Shown: positions 52,097 to 60,362 of the stretch, piece by piece | Layout of the letters: every line of letters starts with the position of its first letter | Position numbering within the stretch: the first letter of the stretch is position 1 | NCBI RefSeq assembly: GCF_000233455.1 | Contig: NZ_JH376432.1 | Coordinates: 1-64,000, forward strand | DNA length: 64,000 bases | Direction: 5' to 3' | Source: [Clostridium] citroniae WAL-17108 | GTDB taxonomy: Bacteria > Bacillota > Clostridia > Lachnospirales > Lachnospiraceae | The notes under the pieces: generated by a model | Told to the model about the DNA's origin: nothing | The model's input: the letters and a program-made list of their open reading frames with translations, nothing else | Database searches by the model: none | Made by a program: the position numbers and the translations under genes

Positions 52097-52588
52097 TCAT
52101 TTAATCCTGAACAGCGGCTGGCCGTACTCCACCACTTCCTCGTTGTTTGCAAGGATGGCTTCCACCACGCCGTCATACTCGCTTTCAATTTCGTTCATCA
52201 GCTTCATGGCCTCTATAATACCAAGAACCTGGCCTTTCTTCACCGTATCGCCCACTTTTACAAACGCGTCCGCATCCGGTGAGGAGGAGGCATAAAAGGT
52301 TCCCACAAGAGGAGAAGTGATCACCTTATCAGAGCCGATGTCCACCCCAGCCGCCAGGGCGGGCGCTTCCTGAGCCGGCACCGGGCAAACGCCGGTTCCT
52401 GCTGCCATTGCCGTGTTGATCATCCGGACTGACGCCTGATCCATGGAGGGAGCAGAAACCGTAAGGATCTGCGGCTGCTCCTTTTTACATTTCAGGGAAA
52501 GCTTCATATTGCCTTCTTCCAGCTCAAAGCTGGTCAGCTTATTCTCAGACACCGCCTGGATCAGCTGAATGATTTCATCTATATTCAT
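52097..52588 (-). CDS. accB: Biotin carboxyl carrier protein of acetyl-CoA carboxylase
   Basis: 163 residues. N-terminal helix and Ala/Pro-rich linker (~60-85), then the biotinyl domain with SPLVGTFYASSSPDA and the biotinylation site EAMKLMNEIE (Lys129). Carries CO2 on biotin between AccC and AccDA. It lies 16 nt after fabF. Confidence 0.97.
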   Translation of the reverse strand: MNIDEIIQLIQAVSENKLTSFELEEGNMKLSLKCKKEQPQILTVSAPSMDQASVRMINTAMAAGTGVCPVPAQEAPALAAGVDIGSDKVITSPLVGTFYASSSPDADAFVKVGDTVKKGQVLGIIEAMKLMNEIESEYDGVVEAILANNEEVVEYGQPLFRIK

Positions 52589-52604
52589 AGCATTTCTCCT
52601 CCTA

Positions 52605-53843
52605 TTATTCGCTGAATTTCCTGACGATCAGGCTGGCATTGTGTCCGCCAAAGCCCAGGGAATTGCTGATGGCAACATCCACATCCATGGCAACGCCGTC
52701 TCCCGCCGTATAATCCAGGTCGCACCCTTCTCCCGGTTTTTCCAGGCCAACGGTTGCATGTACGTATCCGTCCTCGATGGACTTGACGCAGGTAATGAAT
52801 TCCACGCCGCCTGCTGCGCCCAGAAGATGGCCCACCATGGATTTTGTGGAGTTTATCTTTACTTTTCCGGCATGGTCTCCCAGTGCCAGCTTGATAGCCT
52901 TTGTCTCAAACAGGTCATTGTGATGAGTGCTGGTTCCATGGGCGTTGACATAGTCAATATCTTCAGGCTGAATTCCTGCGTCCTTAATGGCATTCTCCAT
53001 GGCGCGGGCCGCACCGCTTCCGTCCTCTGCCGGGGAGGTGATGTGGTATGCGTCACAGGTTGCACCGTAACCCACTACCTCGGCCAGGATATTGGCCCCC
53101 CGGGCCTTTGCGTGGTCTAAGGATTCCAGAACCACAACACCTGCGCCCTCGCCCATAACAAAACCGTTGCGGTCCTCGTCAAACGGGATGGACGCGCGCT
53201 TTGGATCATCCGTTGTATTGAGAGCGGTCAGAGAGGTGAATCCGGCAATACCAATGGGGGTAATGCTGGCCTCGGCGCCGCCTGCCACCATCACATCGGC
53301 CTCGCCGTACTGGATGGAGCGGAATGCCTCGCCGATGGAATGGGTGCCTGTGGCACAGGCTGTGACCACGTTAAAGCACTTTCCCTTTAATCCAAACTGG
53401 ATGGCAACATTGCCGGCCGCCATATTGCTGATCATAAGAGGCACCAGAAGAGGGTTCACACGGCTGGGTCCCTTTTCCAGCAGCTTCTGTACATCCTTTT
53501 CCATGGCCTGGAGGGATCCGATCCCGGAACCCACACACACGCCCACGCGGTATGGATCTTCCTTTTCCATATCAATTCCGGAATGCTCCAGGGCTTCCTT
53601 GGAAGCGGCCACCGCAAACTGGGAAAATGCCTCCATACGGCGCGCGGCCTTGGCGTCCATGTAATCCTTGGCATTAAATCCCTTTACTTCAGCCGCCAGC
53701 TTACATTTATAATCGGTTGTGTCAAAATATGTGATAGGGGCAATTCCCACGGTCTTATCCTTCAGTCCCTGCCAAAAACTTTCCACGTCATTGCCAATGG
53801 GGGTAATGGCGCCCATACCGGTAACTACTACTCTTGTTTTCAT
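52605..53843 (-). CDS. fabF: 3-oxoacyl-ACP synthase II FabF
   Basis: 412 residues. Condensing enzyme of chain elongation. VVVTGMGAITPIGNDVESFW, active-site Cys163 in TACATGTHS, His in NAHGTSTHHND and His in STKSMVGHLLGAAGG. The Cys-His-His triad is intact. It lies 22 nt after fabG. Confidence 0.97.
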   Translation of the reverse strand: MKTRVVVTGMGAITPIGNDVESFWQGLKDKTVGIAPITYFDTTDYKCKLAAEVKGFNAKDYMDAKAARRMEAFSQFAVAASKEALEHSGIDMEKEDPYRVGVCVGSGIGSLQAMEKDVQKLLEKGPSRVNPLLVPLMISNMAAGNVAIQFGLKGKCFNVVTACATGTHSIGEAFRSIQYGEADVMVAGGAEASITPIGIAGFTSLTALNTTDDPKRASIPFDEDRNGFVMGEGAGVVVLESLDHAKARGANILAEVVGYGATCDAYHITSPAEDGSGAARAMENAIKDAGIQPEDIDYVNAHGTSTHHNDLFETKAIKLALGDHAGKVKINSTKSMVGHLLGAAGGVEFITCVKSIEDGYVHATVGLEKPGEGCDLDYTAGDGVAMDVDVAISNSLGFGGHNASLIVRKFSE

Positions 53844-53865
53844 ACGCTCACACTCCTGTTCTGCT

Positions 53866-54606
53866 CTACATTGCCATGCCGCCGTCTACACAGAGAACCT
53901 GGCCGGTTATATACTTTGCCTCATCGGAAGCCAGGAATGCTACTGCATTAGCAATATCCTGTGTCTCCCCAAATTTCTTCATGGGGATCTTCTCAGTGGC
54001 TGCTTCCTTTACACTGTCACTTAACACATCCGTCATCTCGGTGACGATAAAACCGGGAGCCACGGCATTCACCGTGATTCCCCTGCTTGCAAGCTCCCTT
54101 GCAGCGGATTTGGTGATGCCGATCACCCCTGCCTTGGCCGCACAGTAATTGGCCTGGCCCGCGTTGCCCAGAACACCGGAAACAGAAGACATATTGATGA
54201 TCCTTCCGGACTTCTGTTTTAGCATCTGGCGGGCAATATGCTTGATGCAGTTGAACACACCCTTTAAATTGGTGTTGACGACCGCGTCAAAATCCTCCTC
54301 GGACATCTTCATCAGCAGGTTATCCCTGGTGATCCCGGCATTGTTTACCAGGATATCCAGACGTCCGTGCCTGGACACAATGTCCGCCAGCATCTGTCCG
54401 CAGGCCTCAAAGTCGGAAACATTACACTGCAGCGCCTCTGCCTTGCCTCCTGCGGCCTCAATCTCTTTTACCACTTCCTCCGCCTTTGCGGCAGAGCCAT
54501 TATAATTTACAATTACCGTAGCACCCTTTGCTCCCAGGGTCAGGGCTACCTGGCGTCCTATGCCGCGGCTGGCGCCTGTTACAAGTGCAATCTTTCCTTC
54601 CAGCAT
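53866..54606 (-). CDS. fabG: 3-oxoacyl-ACP reductase FabG
   Basis: 246 residues. NADPH-dependent short-chain reductase. Cofactor loop TGASRGIGRQVAL, NNAG motif LVNNAGITRDNLLMKMSEED, catalytic SSVSG...YCAAK (Ser, Tyr, Lys) and C-terminal YITGQVLCVDGGMAM. GGAGG lies 7 nt before ATG 54606. Confidence 0.97.
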   Translation of the reverse strand: MLEGKIALVTGASRGIGRQVALTLGAKGATVIVNYNGSAAKAEEVVKEIEAAGGKAEALQCNVSDFEACGQMLADIVSRHGRLDILVNNAGITRDNLLMKMSEEDFDAVVNTNLKGVFNCIKHIARQMLKQKSGRIINMSSVSGVLGNAGQANYCAAKAGVIGITKSAARELASRGITVNAVAPGFIVTEMTDVLSDSVKEAATEKIPMKKFGETQDIANAVAFLASDEAKYITGQVLCVDGGMAM

Positions 54607-54619
54607 CTTGGTCCTCCTT

Positions 54620-54673
54620 TTATTGTAATGCTTTCGCTTATTGTAAAGCTTCCGTTTATTGCAATGCTTCCAC
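54620..54673 (-). repeat. Three tandem 18-bp repeats across the fabD stop codon
   Basis: Units 54656-54673, 54638-54655 and 54620-54637 each read (G/A)AAGC(A/T)TT(A/G)CAATAA plus three bases on the minus strand. The first encodes the last residues of FabD (EALQ, stop); the next two repeat that sense (EALQ-stop, KALQ-stop) in frame. An 18-bp slippage expansion. Confidence 0.85.
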
Positions 54674-55576
54674 TACCTTGTCTATATCTTCCAGCTTTTC
54701 CACGTTCAGGGTTCTTACTTCCCTGCTGATCTTTTTCATGAATCCGGCCAGCGTTCTGCCCGGTCCGATCTCGATAAATGTATCCACCCCGTCAGCGATC
54801 ATGGCTTCCACGCTCTGCTGCCATCTGACAGAGGATGATACCTGCCTGGTGAGCAGTTCCTTTACCGGCTCTGCCGTTGTCACAAACTCTGCGTTTACAT
54901 TTGCTACATAAGGGATCCGGGGTGCATGGATCTCCACTCCCTCCAGTACCTTAGCCAGCTTCCCGCCGGCCTCCGCCAGCATACCCGAATGGAAGGGGCC
55001 GCTGACATTCAGCATAAGGGCACGCTTTGCTCCCGCTGCTTTCAGCTCTTCACATGCCTCCTCCACGGCTGCCTTTTTGCCGGAGATCACGATCTGGCCC
55101 GGGCAGTTGTAATTGGCGATCCACACGCCCTCCATGGCTCCTGTGACCGCCTCAATGGCGGACGCGTCCAGTGCCAGGATCGCTGCCATGGCGCCTTCCC
55201 CCACGGGAACGGCTTCCTGCATCAGGATCCCTCTCTGGCGCACGGTGCGGATGGCGTCTTCCGCGCTCATCACACCGGAGGCGGCCAGCGCACAATATTC
55301 TCCCAGGCTCAGTCCGGCAGCAACATCCGGCTTGATCCCTCTTTCCTCCAGCACTTCCATCATGGCAATGCTGGTGGTAACCATGGCCGCCTGGGTATAT
55401 TCCGTGATATCCAGTCTGTCATTCTGTTCAAAACACAGCTGCGGCATGGAAAAGCCCAGAAGCTCCGATGCTTTGTCAAACACCCTTTTGCCAGTCTCTG
55501 TCTGCTCATAAAAATCCTTGCCCATGCCGCAGGTCTGTGCTCCCTGTCCCGGGAAAATAAATGCGATTCTGCTCAT
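54656..55576 (-). CDS. fabD: Malonyl-CoA:ACP transacylase FabD
   Basis: 306 residues. Loads malonyl groups onto ACP. IAFIFPGQGAQTCGMGKDF, nucleophile Ser90 in AGLSLGEYCAL, QRGILMQEAVP (Arg contacting malonyl), NVSGPFHSGML (catalytic His) and ETIGPGRTL-type ending (FIEIGPGRTLAGFM). Its stop codon region is triplicated downstream. Confidence 0.97.
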   Translation of the reverse strand: MSRIAFIFPGQGAQTCGMGKDFYEQTETGKRVFDKASELLGFSMPQLCFEQNDRLDITEYTQAAMVTTSIAMMEVLEERGIKPDVAAGLSLGEYCALAASGVMSAEDAIRTVRQRGILMQEAVPVGEGAMAAILALDASAIEAVTGAMEGVWIANYNCPGQIVISGKKAAVEEACEELKAAGAKRALMLNVSGPFHSGMLAEAGGKLAKVLEGVEIHAPRIPYVANVNAEFVTTAEPVKELLTRQVSSSVRWQQSVEAMIADGVDTFIEIGPGRTLAGFMKKISREVRTLNVEKLEDIDKVVEALQ

Positions 55577-55613
55577 CCTCTTACTCCTTTATTGTAAACG
55601 CTGCTGTTATTGA

Positions 55614-56540
55614 CTAATCCCTTTGCAGAAGCTTGGCTGCCTCCGCCATCATCTCATCGATCATTTCCTTGCAGGTCTGCTCCTTGGAGATCATACCCGC
55701 GATCTGTCCTGCCATCACGGTTCCGTTTATAACGTCACCTTCCTGTACTGCCTCCCTAAGCTTGCCCAGTGTCAGGTACTCCAGCTCCTCAAAGGACTTG
55801 CCTTCCTGCTCCAGCTTGATGTACTCCCTTGTCATCTGGTTTCTCAGTCCCCTTACAGGATGTCCATGGCTGCGCCCCGTAACGGTTGAGTCAATGTCCT
55901 TTGCCTTGATGATGCGCTGCTTGTAATTCTCATGTACAATGGATTCCTTGGCAACCACAAACCTGGTGCCCATCTGCACAGCCTCTGCGCCCAGCATAAA
56001 GGCTGCCGCGATCCCTCTTCCGTCTCCAATTCCACCTGCCGCAATCACGGGAATAGATACCGCGTCCACCACTTGGGGGACCAGGGTCATGGTGGTCTGC
56101 TCACCTATGTGTCCGCCGGATTCCATGCCCTCTGCAACTACTGCCACTGCTCCGTATTTCTCCATACGGCGTGCCTGGGCAACGGACGCGACCACGGTGA
56201 TCACCTTGATCCCGGCTTCCTTCCACATTTCCATATATTTTTCAGGATTTCCGGCTCCGGTGACAACCACCTTGATGCCTTCCTCCACAACAACCCTTGC
56301 CACATCATCCGCATGAGGGCTTAAGAGCATTACATTGACCCCAAATGGCTTTTTGGTCAGTTCCCTTGCCTTGCGGATCTCATCACGAACCACCTCTCCC
56401 GGTGCATTGGCTCCGCCGATCAGCCCAAAACCGCCTGCTTCCGATACAGCTGCCGCCAGATTATGTTCTGCTACCCAGGCCATGCCGCCCTGAATAATAG
56501 GATATTCAACTCCTAACATTTCTGTAATTCTCGTCTTCAT
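55614..56540 (-). CDS. fabK: Enoyl-ACP reductase II FabK
   Basis: 308 residues. FMN-dependent trans-2-enoyl-ACP reductase used by many Firmicutes instead of FabI. YPIIQGGMAWVAEHNLAAAVSEAGGFGLIG, VNVMLLSPHAD, VVAEGMESGGHIGEQTTM (catalytic-type His), PVIAAGGIGDGRGIAAAFMLGAEAVQMGTRF. ATG 56540 is set by GGAGG 7 nt upstream; the longer frame is rejected. About 100 nt separate it from acpP. Confidence 0.95.
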   Translation of the reverse strand: MKTRITEMLGVEYPIIQGGMAWVAEHNLAAAVSEAGGFGLIGGANAPGEVVRDEIRKARELTKKPFGVNVMLLSPHADDVARVVVEEGIKVVVTGAGNPEKYMEMWKEAGIKVITVVASVAQARRMEKYGAVAVVAEGMESGGHIGEQTTMTLVPQVVDAVSIPVIAAGGIGDGRGIAAAFMLGAEAVQMGTRFVVAKESIVHENYKQRIIKAKDIDSTVTGRSHGHPVRGLRNQMTREYIKLEQEGKSFEELEYLTLGKLREAVQEGDVINGTVMAGQIAGMISKEQTCKEMIDEMMAEAAKLLQRD

Positions 56541-56642
56541 TGTTCTACCTCCAGTTCTACATTCCTGAGCTTCCATTATGAATGAAACAGCGTGCTTCAG
56601 TAGTATCCACACGCCGTTGTCTTCTTTCATATCTATCTGTTT

Positions 56643-56876
56643 TTATGCCTCTACGCCTTTAGCCTTTAAGTAGTTCATAACCTCGCCCACTGTTGTCAGC
56701 TGCTCTAAGTCCTCAGCAGGGATCTCTACAGAATACTCATCCTCCAAGGCCATAACAAGCTCAAACAGGTCAAGGGAGTCGGCTCCTAAGTCCTCTTTAA
56801 AGGAAGATGCCTCTGTTACAGTTTCTGCCTCCACGCTCAACTGTTCTGCAATGATCTCTTTCATTTTCTCTAACAT
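56643..56876 (-). CDS. acpP: Acyl carrier protein
   Basis: 77 residues, acidic four-helix protein. Phosphopantetheine attaches at Ser34 in DLGADSLDLFELVM. All intermediates of the pathway ride on it. AAAGGAG lies 8 nt before ATG 56876. The 80-bp AT-rich spacer behind fabH shows no clear promoter. Confidence 0.97.
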   Translation of the reverse strand: MLEKMKEIIAEQLSVEAETVTEASSFKEDLGADSLDLFELVMALEDEYSVEIPAEDLEQLTTVGEVMNYLKAKGVEA

Positions 56877-56956
56877 GGTTGTTGTTCTCCTTTTACATTT
56901 TCATATTTTTATATTTTATTATTATATTTTTACCATTTTTTGCTAACACTAGTACC

Positions 56957-57919
56957 CTACCACTCTAAAAGTGTAGCTCCCCAGGTAAGACCTGCTCCAA
57001 AGCCTGAGAATACGATCTTATCCCCGGCCTCCAGCATGCCCTTCCTGTTTATCTCATCCAAAAGAAGGGGTACGGATGCGCCCGAGGTGTTGCCGTAGTG
57101 CTCCATATTCACAGGGAAACGGTCCACGCTGACTTTTAAGCGCTTGGCAATGGACTCTATGATCCGGTAGTTGGCCTGATGGATCACAAAATATTTCACC
57201 TGTTCCGCTGCCACACCGCTGTCATCCAGCACCTGCCTGATGCACTCCGGTACTTTCTTTACAGCAAACTTAAATACTTCCTGGCCGTCCATGGTCATAT
57301 ATCCCAGCTCCGGCTTTTTTCCCATAAGGAAATTTCCGTTGGTCCTGGATCCACAGGTGAGCACTCCGCCCTTGGTACCGTCTGAATGCATATTCATTCC
57401 CAGTATCCCGGTGCTGTCTGCCTTTACCACCACAGCTCCTGCGCCATCTCCAAACAGCACGCATGTGTTCCTGTCTGTCCAGTCGGTCAGTTTGCTGAGT
57501 ACATCCGATCCAATCACCAGCGCTGTTTTAGAAAGGCCGCTGCTGATAAATGCATGGGCGGTATTCAGTGCAAATACAAATCCGGTGCAGGCCGCGCTGA
57601 TATCATAGCAGGCTGCATTAACCGCCCCGATCATGCCCTGAACCTCGCAGGCCCCATTGGGGAAACAGTAATCCGGTGAGGAGGTTCCCAGAAGAATCAG
57701 GTCTATCTCCTCCGGCTTTACGCCAGACTGCTTTAATGCTTCCTGTGCCGCGCAGGCCGCCATATGGGAGGTACTATCGGCTGTTGCAATCCTTCTTGCA
57801 CCGATACCCGTGCGGCTGCGGATCCATTCATCACTGGTCTCCACAATCTTTGCAAGGTCGCCGTTGGTCACTATCTGCTCCGGTACATATGAACCGGTTC
57901 CTATGATTCTTGTTGTCAT
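56957..57919 (-). CDS. fabH: 3-oxoacyl-ACP synthase III FabH
   Basis: 320 residues. Starts fatty acid synthesis by condensing acetyl-CoA (or a branched acyl-CoA) with malonyl-ACP. Active-site Cys111 in DISAACTGFVFAL, His in VIHQANYRI and Asn in YGNTSGASVPLLL. First gene of the fab operon, with a ~90-nt leader. The Shine-Dalgarno (AAGAAG) is weak for such a gene. The promoter overlaps a FabT-like site. Confidence 0.96.
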   Translation of the reverse strand: MTTRIIGTGSYVPEQIVTNGDLAKIVETSDEWIRSRTGIGARRIATADSTSHMAACAAQEALKQSGVKPEEIDLILLGTSSPDYCFPNGACEVQGMIGAVNAACYDISAACTGFVFALNTAHAFISSGLSKTALVIGSDVLSKLTDWTDRNTCVLFGDGAGAVVVKADSTGILGMNMHSDGTKGGVLTCGSRTNGNFLMGKKPELGYMTMDGQEVFKFAVKKVPECIRQVLDDSGVAAEQVKYFVIHQANYRIIESIAKRLKVSVDRFPVNMEHYGNTSGASVPLLLDEINRKGMLEAGDKIVFSGFGAGLTWGATLLEW

Positions 57920-57992
57920 TCTTCTTACCCGTCCCGAATCCTTCCAGCAATAAGCGGACTCTCGCCTTCCTTTTTTGTCTCCATAACGGAAA

Positions 57993-58011
57993 TACTTTGA
58001 ACATCAAAGTA
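57993..58011. promoter_or_regulatory. FabT-like operator at the fab operon promoter
   Basis: Perfect palindrome TACTTTGA-TGT-TCAAAGTA: 8-bp arms, 3-bp spacer. The core TTTGA-N3-TCAAA matches the known streptococcal FabT box (TTTGATTATCAAA). It begins directly after the -10 box and covers the start site, so binding would block transcription. A FabT-like gene is at 34731-35174. Confidence 0.82.
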
Positions 58012-58040
58012 ATACTACAGGAAAGATATCTATTTGTCAA
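58012..58040 (-). promoter_or_regulatory. fab operon promoter
   Basis: -35 TTGACA (58035-58040), 17-bp spacer, -10 TAGTAT (58012-58017). Drives fabH and probably the whole ~10.5-kb operon to 47.3 kb. Confidence 0.88.
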
Positions 58041-58083
58041 GAAATATTTTTTGTCGCTTTTTGCAAAGTTTACTGCACTTTGC

Positions 58084-58113
58084 CATTTCTTACCATTTCT
58101 AACATTTACATAT
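58084..58113 (+). repeat. 10-bp imperfect repeats upstream of the abrB-type gene
   Basis: CATTTCTTAC / CATTTCTAAC / ATTTACA units in phase with the helix, ending at the -35 box of the plus-strand promoter. AbrB-type proteins often bind such AT-rich repeats, so autoregulation is possible. Confidence 0.35.
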
Positions 58114-58114
58114 A

Positions 58115-58143
58115 TTGACTTTCATTACTAAATTTGGTAAGTT
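58115..58143 (+). promoter_or_regulatory. Promoter of the AbrB-type regulator
   Basis: -35 TTGACT (58115-58120), 17-bp spacer, -10 TAAGTT (58138-58143). The stretch TTAC-TAAATTTG-GTAA overlaps spacer and -10. Confidence 0.65.
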
Positions 58144-58189
58144 TAATTTGTAAAAGGGGATAAATCTTTATATAAGGGGGTTGAAAATC

Positions 58190-58453
58190 ATGAAGACTAC
58201 AGGTGTTATTCGTAAACTGGATGAGCTTGGCAGAATCACTCTTCCCATTGAATTAAGAAGAAGTCTGGATCTGGACGTTAAGGATGGCCTGGAAATTACG
58301 GTCCAGGACGACTGTATCATCCTCAAGAAAGCGGAATGTGCCGATATCTTTACCGGCAGTACCGATGAACTGCTTGAATACGAAGGTAAGAAGGTTTCCA
58401 AACAGTCCGTTATCGCCCTGGCTAAGCTGGCCGGCCTGAATGTGGCTGAGTAA
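58190..58453 (+). CDS. SpoVT/AbrB-family transition-state regulator
   Basis: 87 residues. The N-terminal swapped-hairpin DNA-binding domain reads TTGVIRKLDELGRITLPIELRRSLDLDVKDGLEI, almost the AbrB/Abh/SpoVT consensus. The C-terminal ~35 residues are a short dimerisation tail. Such proteins repress stationary-phase and sporulation genes. ATG 58190 is chosen: GGGGG lies 9 nt upstream; the TTG at 58181 abuts it. Divergent from the fab operon. Confidence 0.92.
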   Translation: MKTTGVIRKLDELGRITLPIELRRSLDLDVKDGLEITVQDDCIILKKAECADIFTGSTDELLEYEGKKVSKQSVIALAKLAGLNVAE

Positions 58454-58468
58454 AACAAATCTACATAG

Positions 58469-58518
58469 AAAGAACCCACGGCATCCCTTAAAAGGGAGGA
58501 TAGCCATGGGTTCTTTCT
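58469..58518. terminator. Bidirectional terminator between abrB-type gene and dctM
   Basis: Outer stem AAAGAACCCACGGC / GCCATGGGTTCTTT (one G-U pair) with an inner CCCTT-AAAA-GGGAGG hairpin. T-rich on both exits. Serves both convergent genes. Confidence 0.88.
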
Positions 58519-58556
58519 TATATTAATGTGTTTTATTAACAGGTTTCATTTTTAGC

Positions 58557-59831
58557 TTACATCGCCCCCATAAGACTGGGCAGGAAAAGCACCAACTGAG
58601 GTACAAAGGACAATATAAGGACAACAATGATCAATGTTATGATATATGGTACCATTGCTTTTGATATGGATTCCACCTTTACCCCTGAAACACCAGATAA
58701 TACATAAAGCACCATCCCAACCGGAGGCGTAAGCAATCCGATCATTACATTAACCGTCATAAGTACTCCAAAATGGACCAAATTCATACCATAAGAACTC
58801 ATAAGAGGTACCAATATCGGTGTTAAAATAATAATTGATGCAGTACCATCCATAAACATTCCCACTATAAGGAACAGCAGATTAACCAATAAGATTGCTG
58901 CAATTTTGTTGGGTACAATGGATGATATTGCTGCTGCCGCATGTACAGGTATCTGTTCTACCGTAAGGATCCAGCCAAACACACAACTTGCCGATGCGAT
59001 CAGCATAACCATTGCCGTTGTCTTTACTGTTTCATCTATTATGGACGGGATATCTGATACTTTGATGTTGTGTGTGGCAAATGAAACGATTAGTGAATAA
59101 ACCGCTGCCACCACCGCCGCCTCTGTCGGTGTACATACCCCGGACACAATGCCTCCTATTAATATGACCGGGGCCAAAAGCCCCCAAAAGGAATGGGAAA
59201 AACAGTTGGCAATTTCTTTTATTCCTGCCCGGGGATGCGGTTCGTACCCCCGCTTCTTAGCCTGAAACCATACTACAACAGCCATTGCAAAGGCCATACA
59301 TAATCCCGGAACAACTCCGGCCATAAACAAGGACCCAATAGATACACCAGCGATCACCCCATACATGACAAAGGGTACACTTGGCGGGATCACTGGTCCA
59401 ATACAACTGGAGGCCCCGGTAATGGCCAGTGAAAAGTCATCGTCATATCCGGCACTTTTCATGGCTTTTAATTCAATGGCACCCAGACCACCTGTATCTG
59501 CAATAGCGCTCCCTGACATTCCCGCGAATATGACCGATGCCAATATGTTGGCATGTCCCATTCCCCCTCGGATATGTCCCACCAGTTTATCAGCAAACCC
59601 AAAAATTTGCTCCGTTATGCCGCTGTGATTCATTACCGCTCCGGCAAACATAAAAAAGGGTACCGCCATCATGGAAAATGAATCTCCCACTGTCATGGTC
59701 ATTTTCTGTATGATTATGTTCAGAGATGCTCCCGATGATAAAAAATACGCCAATGACCCCAGCAAAAGCGAAAAACCAATGGGCATTCCAAACGCCATAA
59801 GGACTATTAATACCGCTGCCATTGCTGCCAT
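58557..59831 (-). CDS. TRAP transporter large permease (DctM)
   Basis: 424 residues, about twelve membrane segments. MAAMAAVLIVLMAFGMPIGFSLLLGSLAYF, FMFAGAVMNHSGITEQIFGFADKLVGHIRGGMGHANILASVIFAGMSGSAIADTGGLG (in parts) and GLLTPPVGMVLYVLSGVSG are DctM hallmarks. Moves the substrate with a sodium gradient. The start ATG overlaps the dctQ stop by one base, which rejects the longer frame. Last gene of the operon. Confidence 0.95.
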   Translation of the reverse strand: MAAMAAVLIVLMAFGMPIGFSLLLGSLAYFLSSGASLNIIIQKMTMTVGDSFSMMAVPFFMFAGAVMNHSGITEQIFGFADKLVGHIRGGMGHANILASVIFAGMSGSAIADTGGLGAIELKAMKSAGYDDDFSLAITGASSCIGPVIPPSVPFVMYGVIAGVSIGSLFMAGVVPGLCMAFAMAVVVWFQAKKRGYEPHPRAGIKEIANCFSHSFWGLLAPVILIGGIVSGVCTPTEAAVVAAVYSLIVSFATHNIKVSDIPSIIDETVKTTAMVMLIASASCVFGWILTVEQIPVHAAAAISSIVPNKIAAILLVNLLFLIVGMFMDGTASIIILTPILVPLMSSYGMNLVHFGVLMTVNVMIGLLTPPVGMVLYVLSGVSGVKVESISKAMVPYIITLIIVVLILSFVPQLVLFLPSLMGAM

Positions 59832-60328
59832 TACCCGCACACCTCCTTTTCCGGTGTTCCTTTTACTATAAGGATTGTCTGAAGCAACATATGGATAACG
59901 ATCAGTGTATATCCCACAGGAACAGCGGCAAATACACAGCTCATTGGAATCTGCATACATCCTGATAGAAGACCTGACTGCTTTCTTACGTACTGGAAAG
60001 CATGGGGCAACATATAAATGAGTGCCGCTGCCACCAGAAGATTACACACAATTTTGACTCCCTTCCGCACCATAGACGGCATACGATCCGTAACCAGAGT
60101 GACTGCCACATGCTTGTCCTGGGTCACGCAATATGCTGATCCGATAAACACAAGCCACACATAAACATATCTTGCAAATTCCTCACTCCACAGCAAGGGG
60201 CTGTTGAAAAGGTAGCGCATGACAATCTGTGCCGTGACTACCGCCATCATGGAACAGAAGATAACCGATGTGACTAAACGCTCTCCATACTCCATTTTGC
60301 GGATGATTCTTTTAACTAATTTTTCCAT
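59831..60328 (-). CDS. TRAP transporter small permease (DctQ)
   Basis: 165 residues with four membrane helices; contains TAQIVMRYLFNSPLLWSEEFARYVYVWLVFIGSAYC, the DctQ signature (split across helices 1-2). It supports and stabilises DctM. It lies 34 nt after dctP and overlaps dctM by one base. Confidence 0.93.
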   Translation of the reverse strand: MEKLVKRIIRKMEYGERLVTSVIFCSMMAVVTAQIVMRYLFNSPLLWSEEFARYVYVWLVFIGSAYCVTQDKHVAVTLVTDRMPSMVRKGVKIVCNLLVAAALIYMLPHAFQYVRKQSGLLSGCMQIPMSCVFAAVPVGYTLIVIHMLLQTILIVKGTPEKEVCG

Positions 60329-60362
60329 AATAATGTTCCTTTACCCAATTGAAATATTCTTT

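Noticed and set aside
52081..52188. Extended start for fabZ
   Set aside because: The extra residues overlap the accB coding end; AGGAGG precedes ATG 52080.
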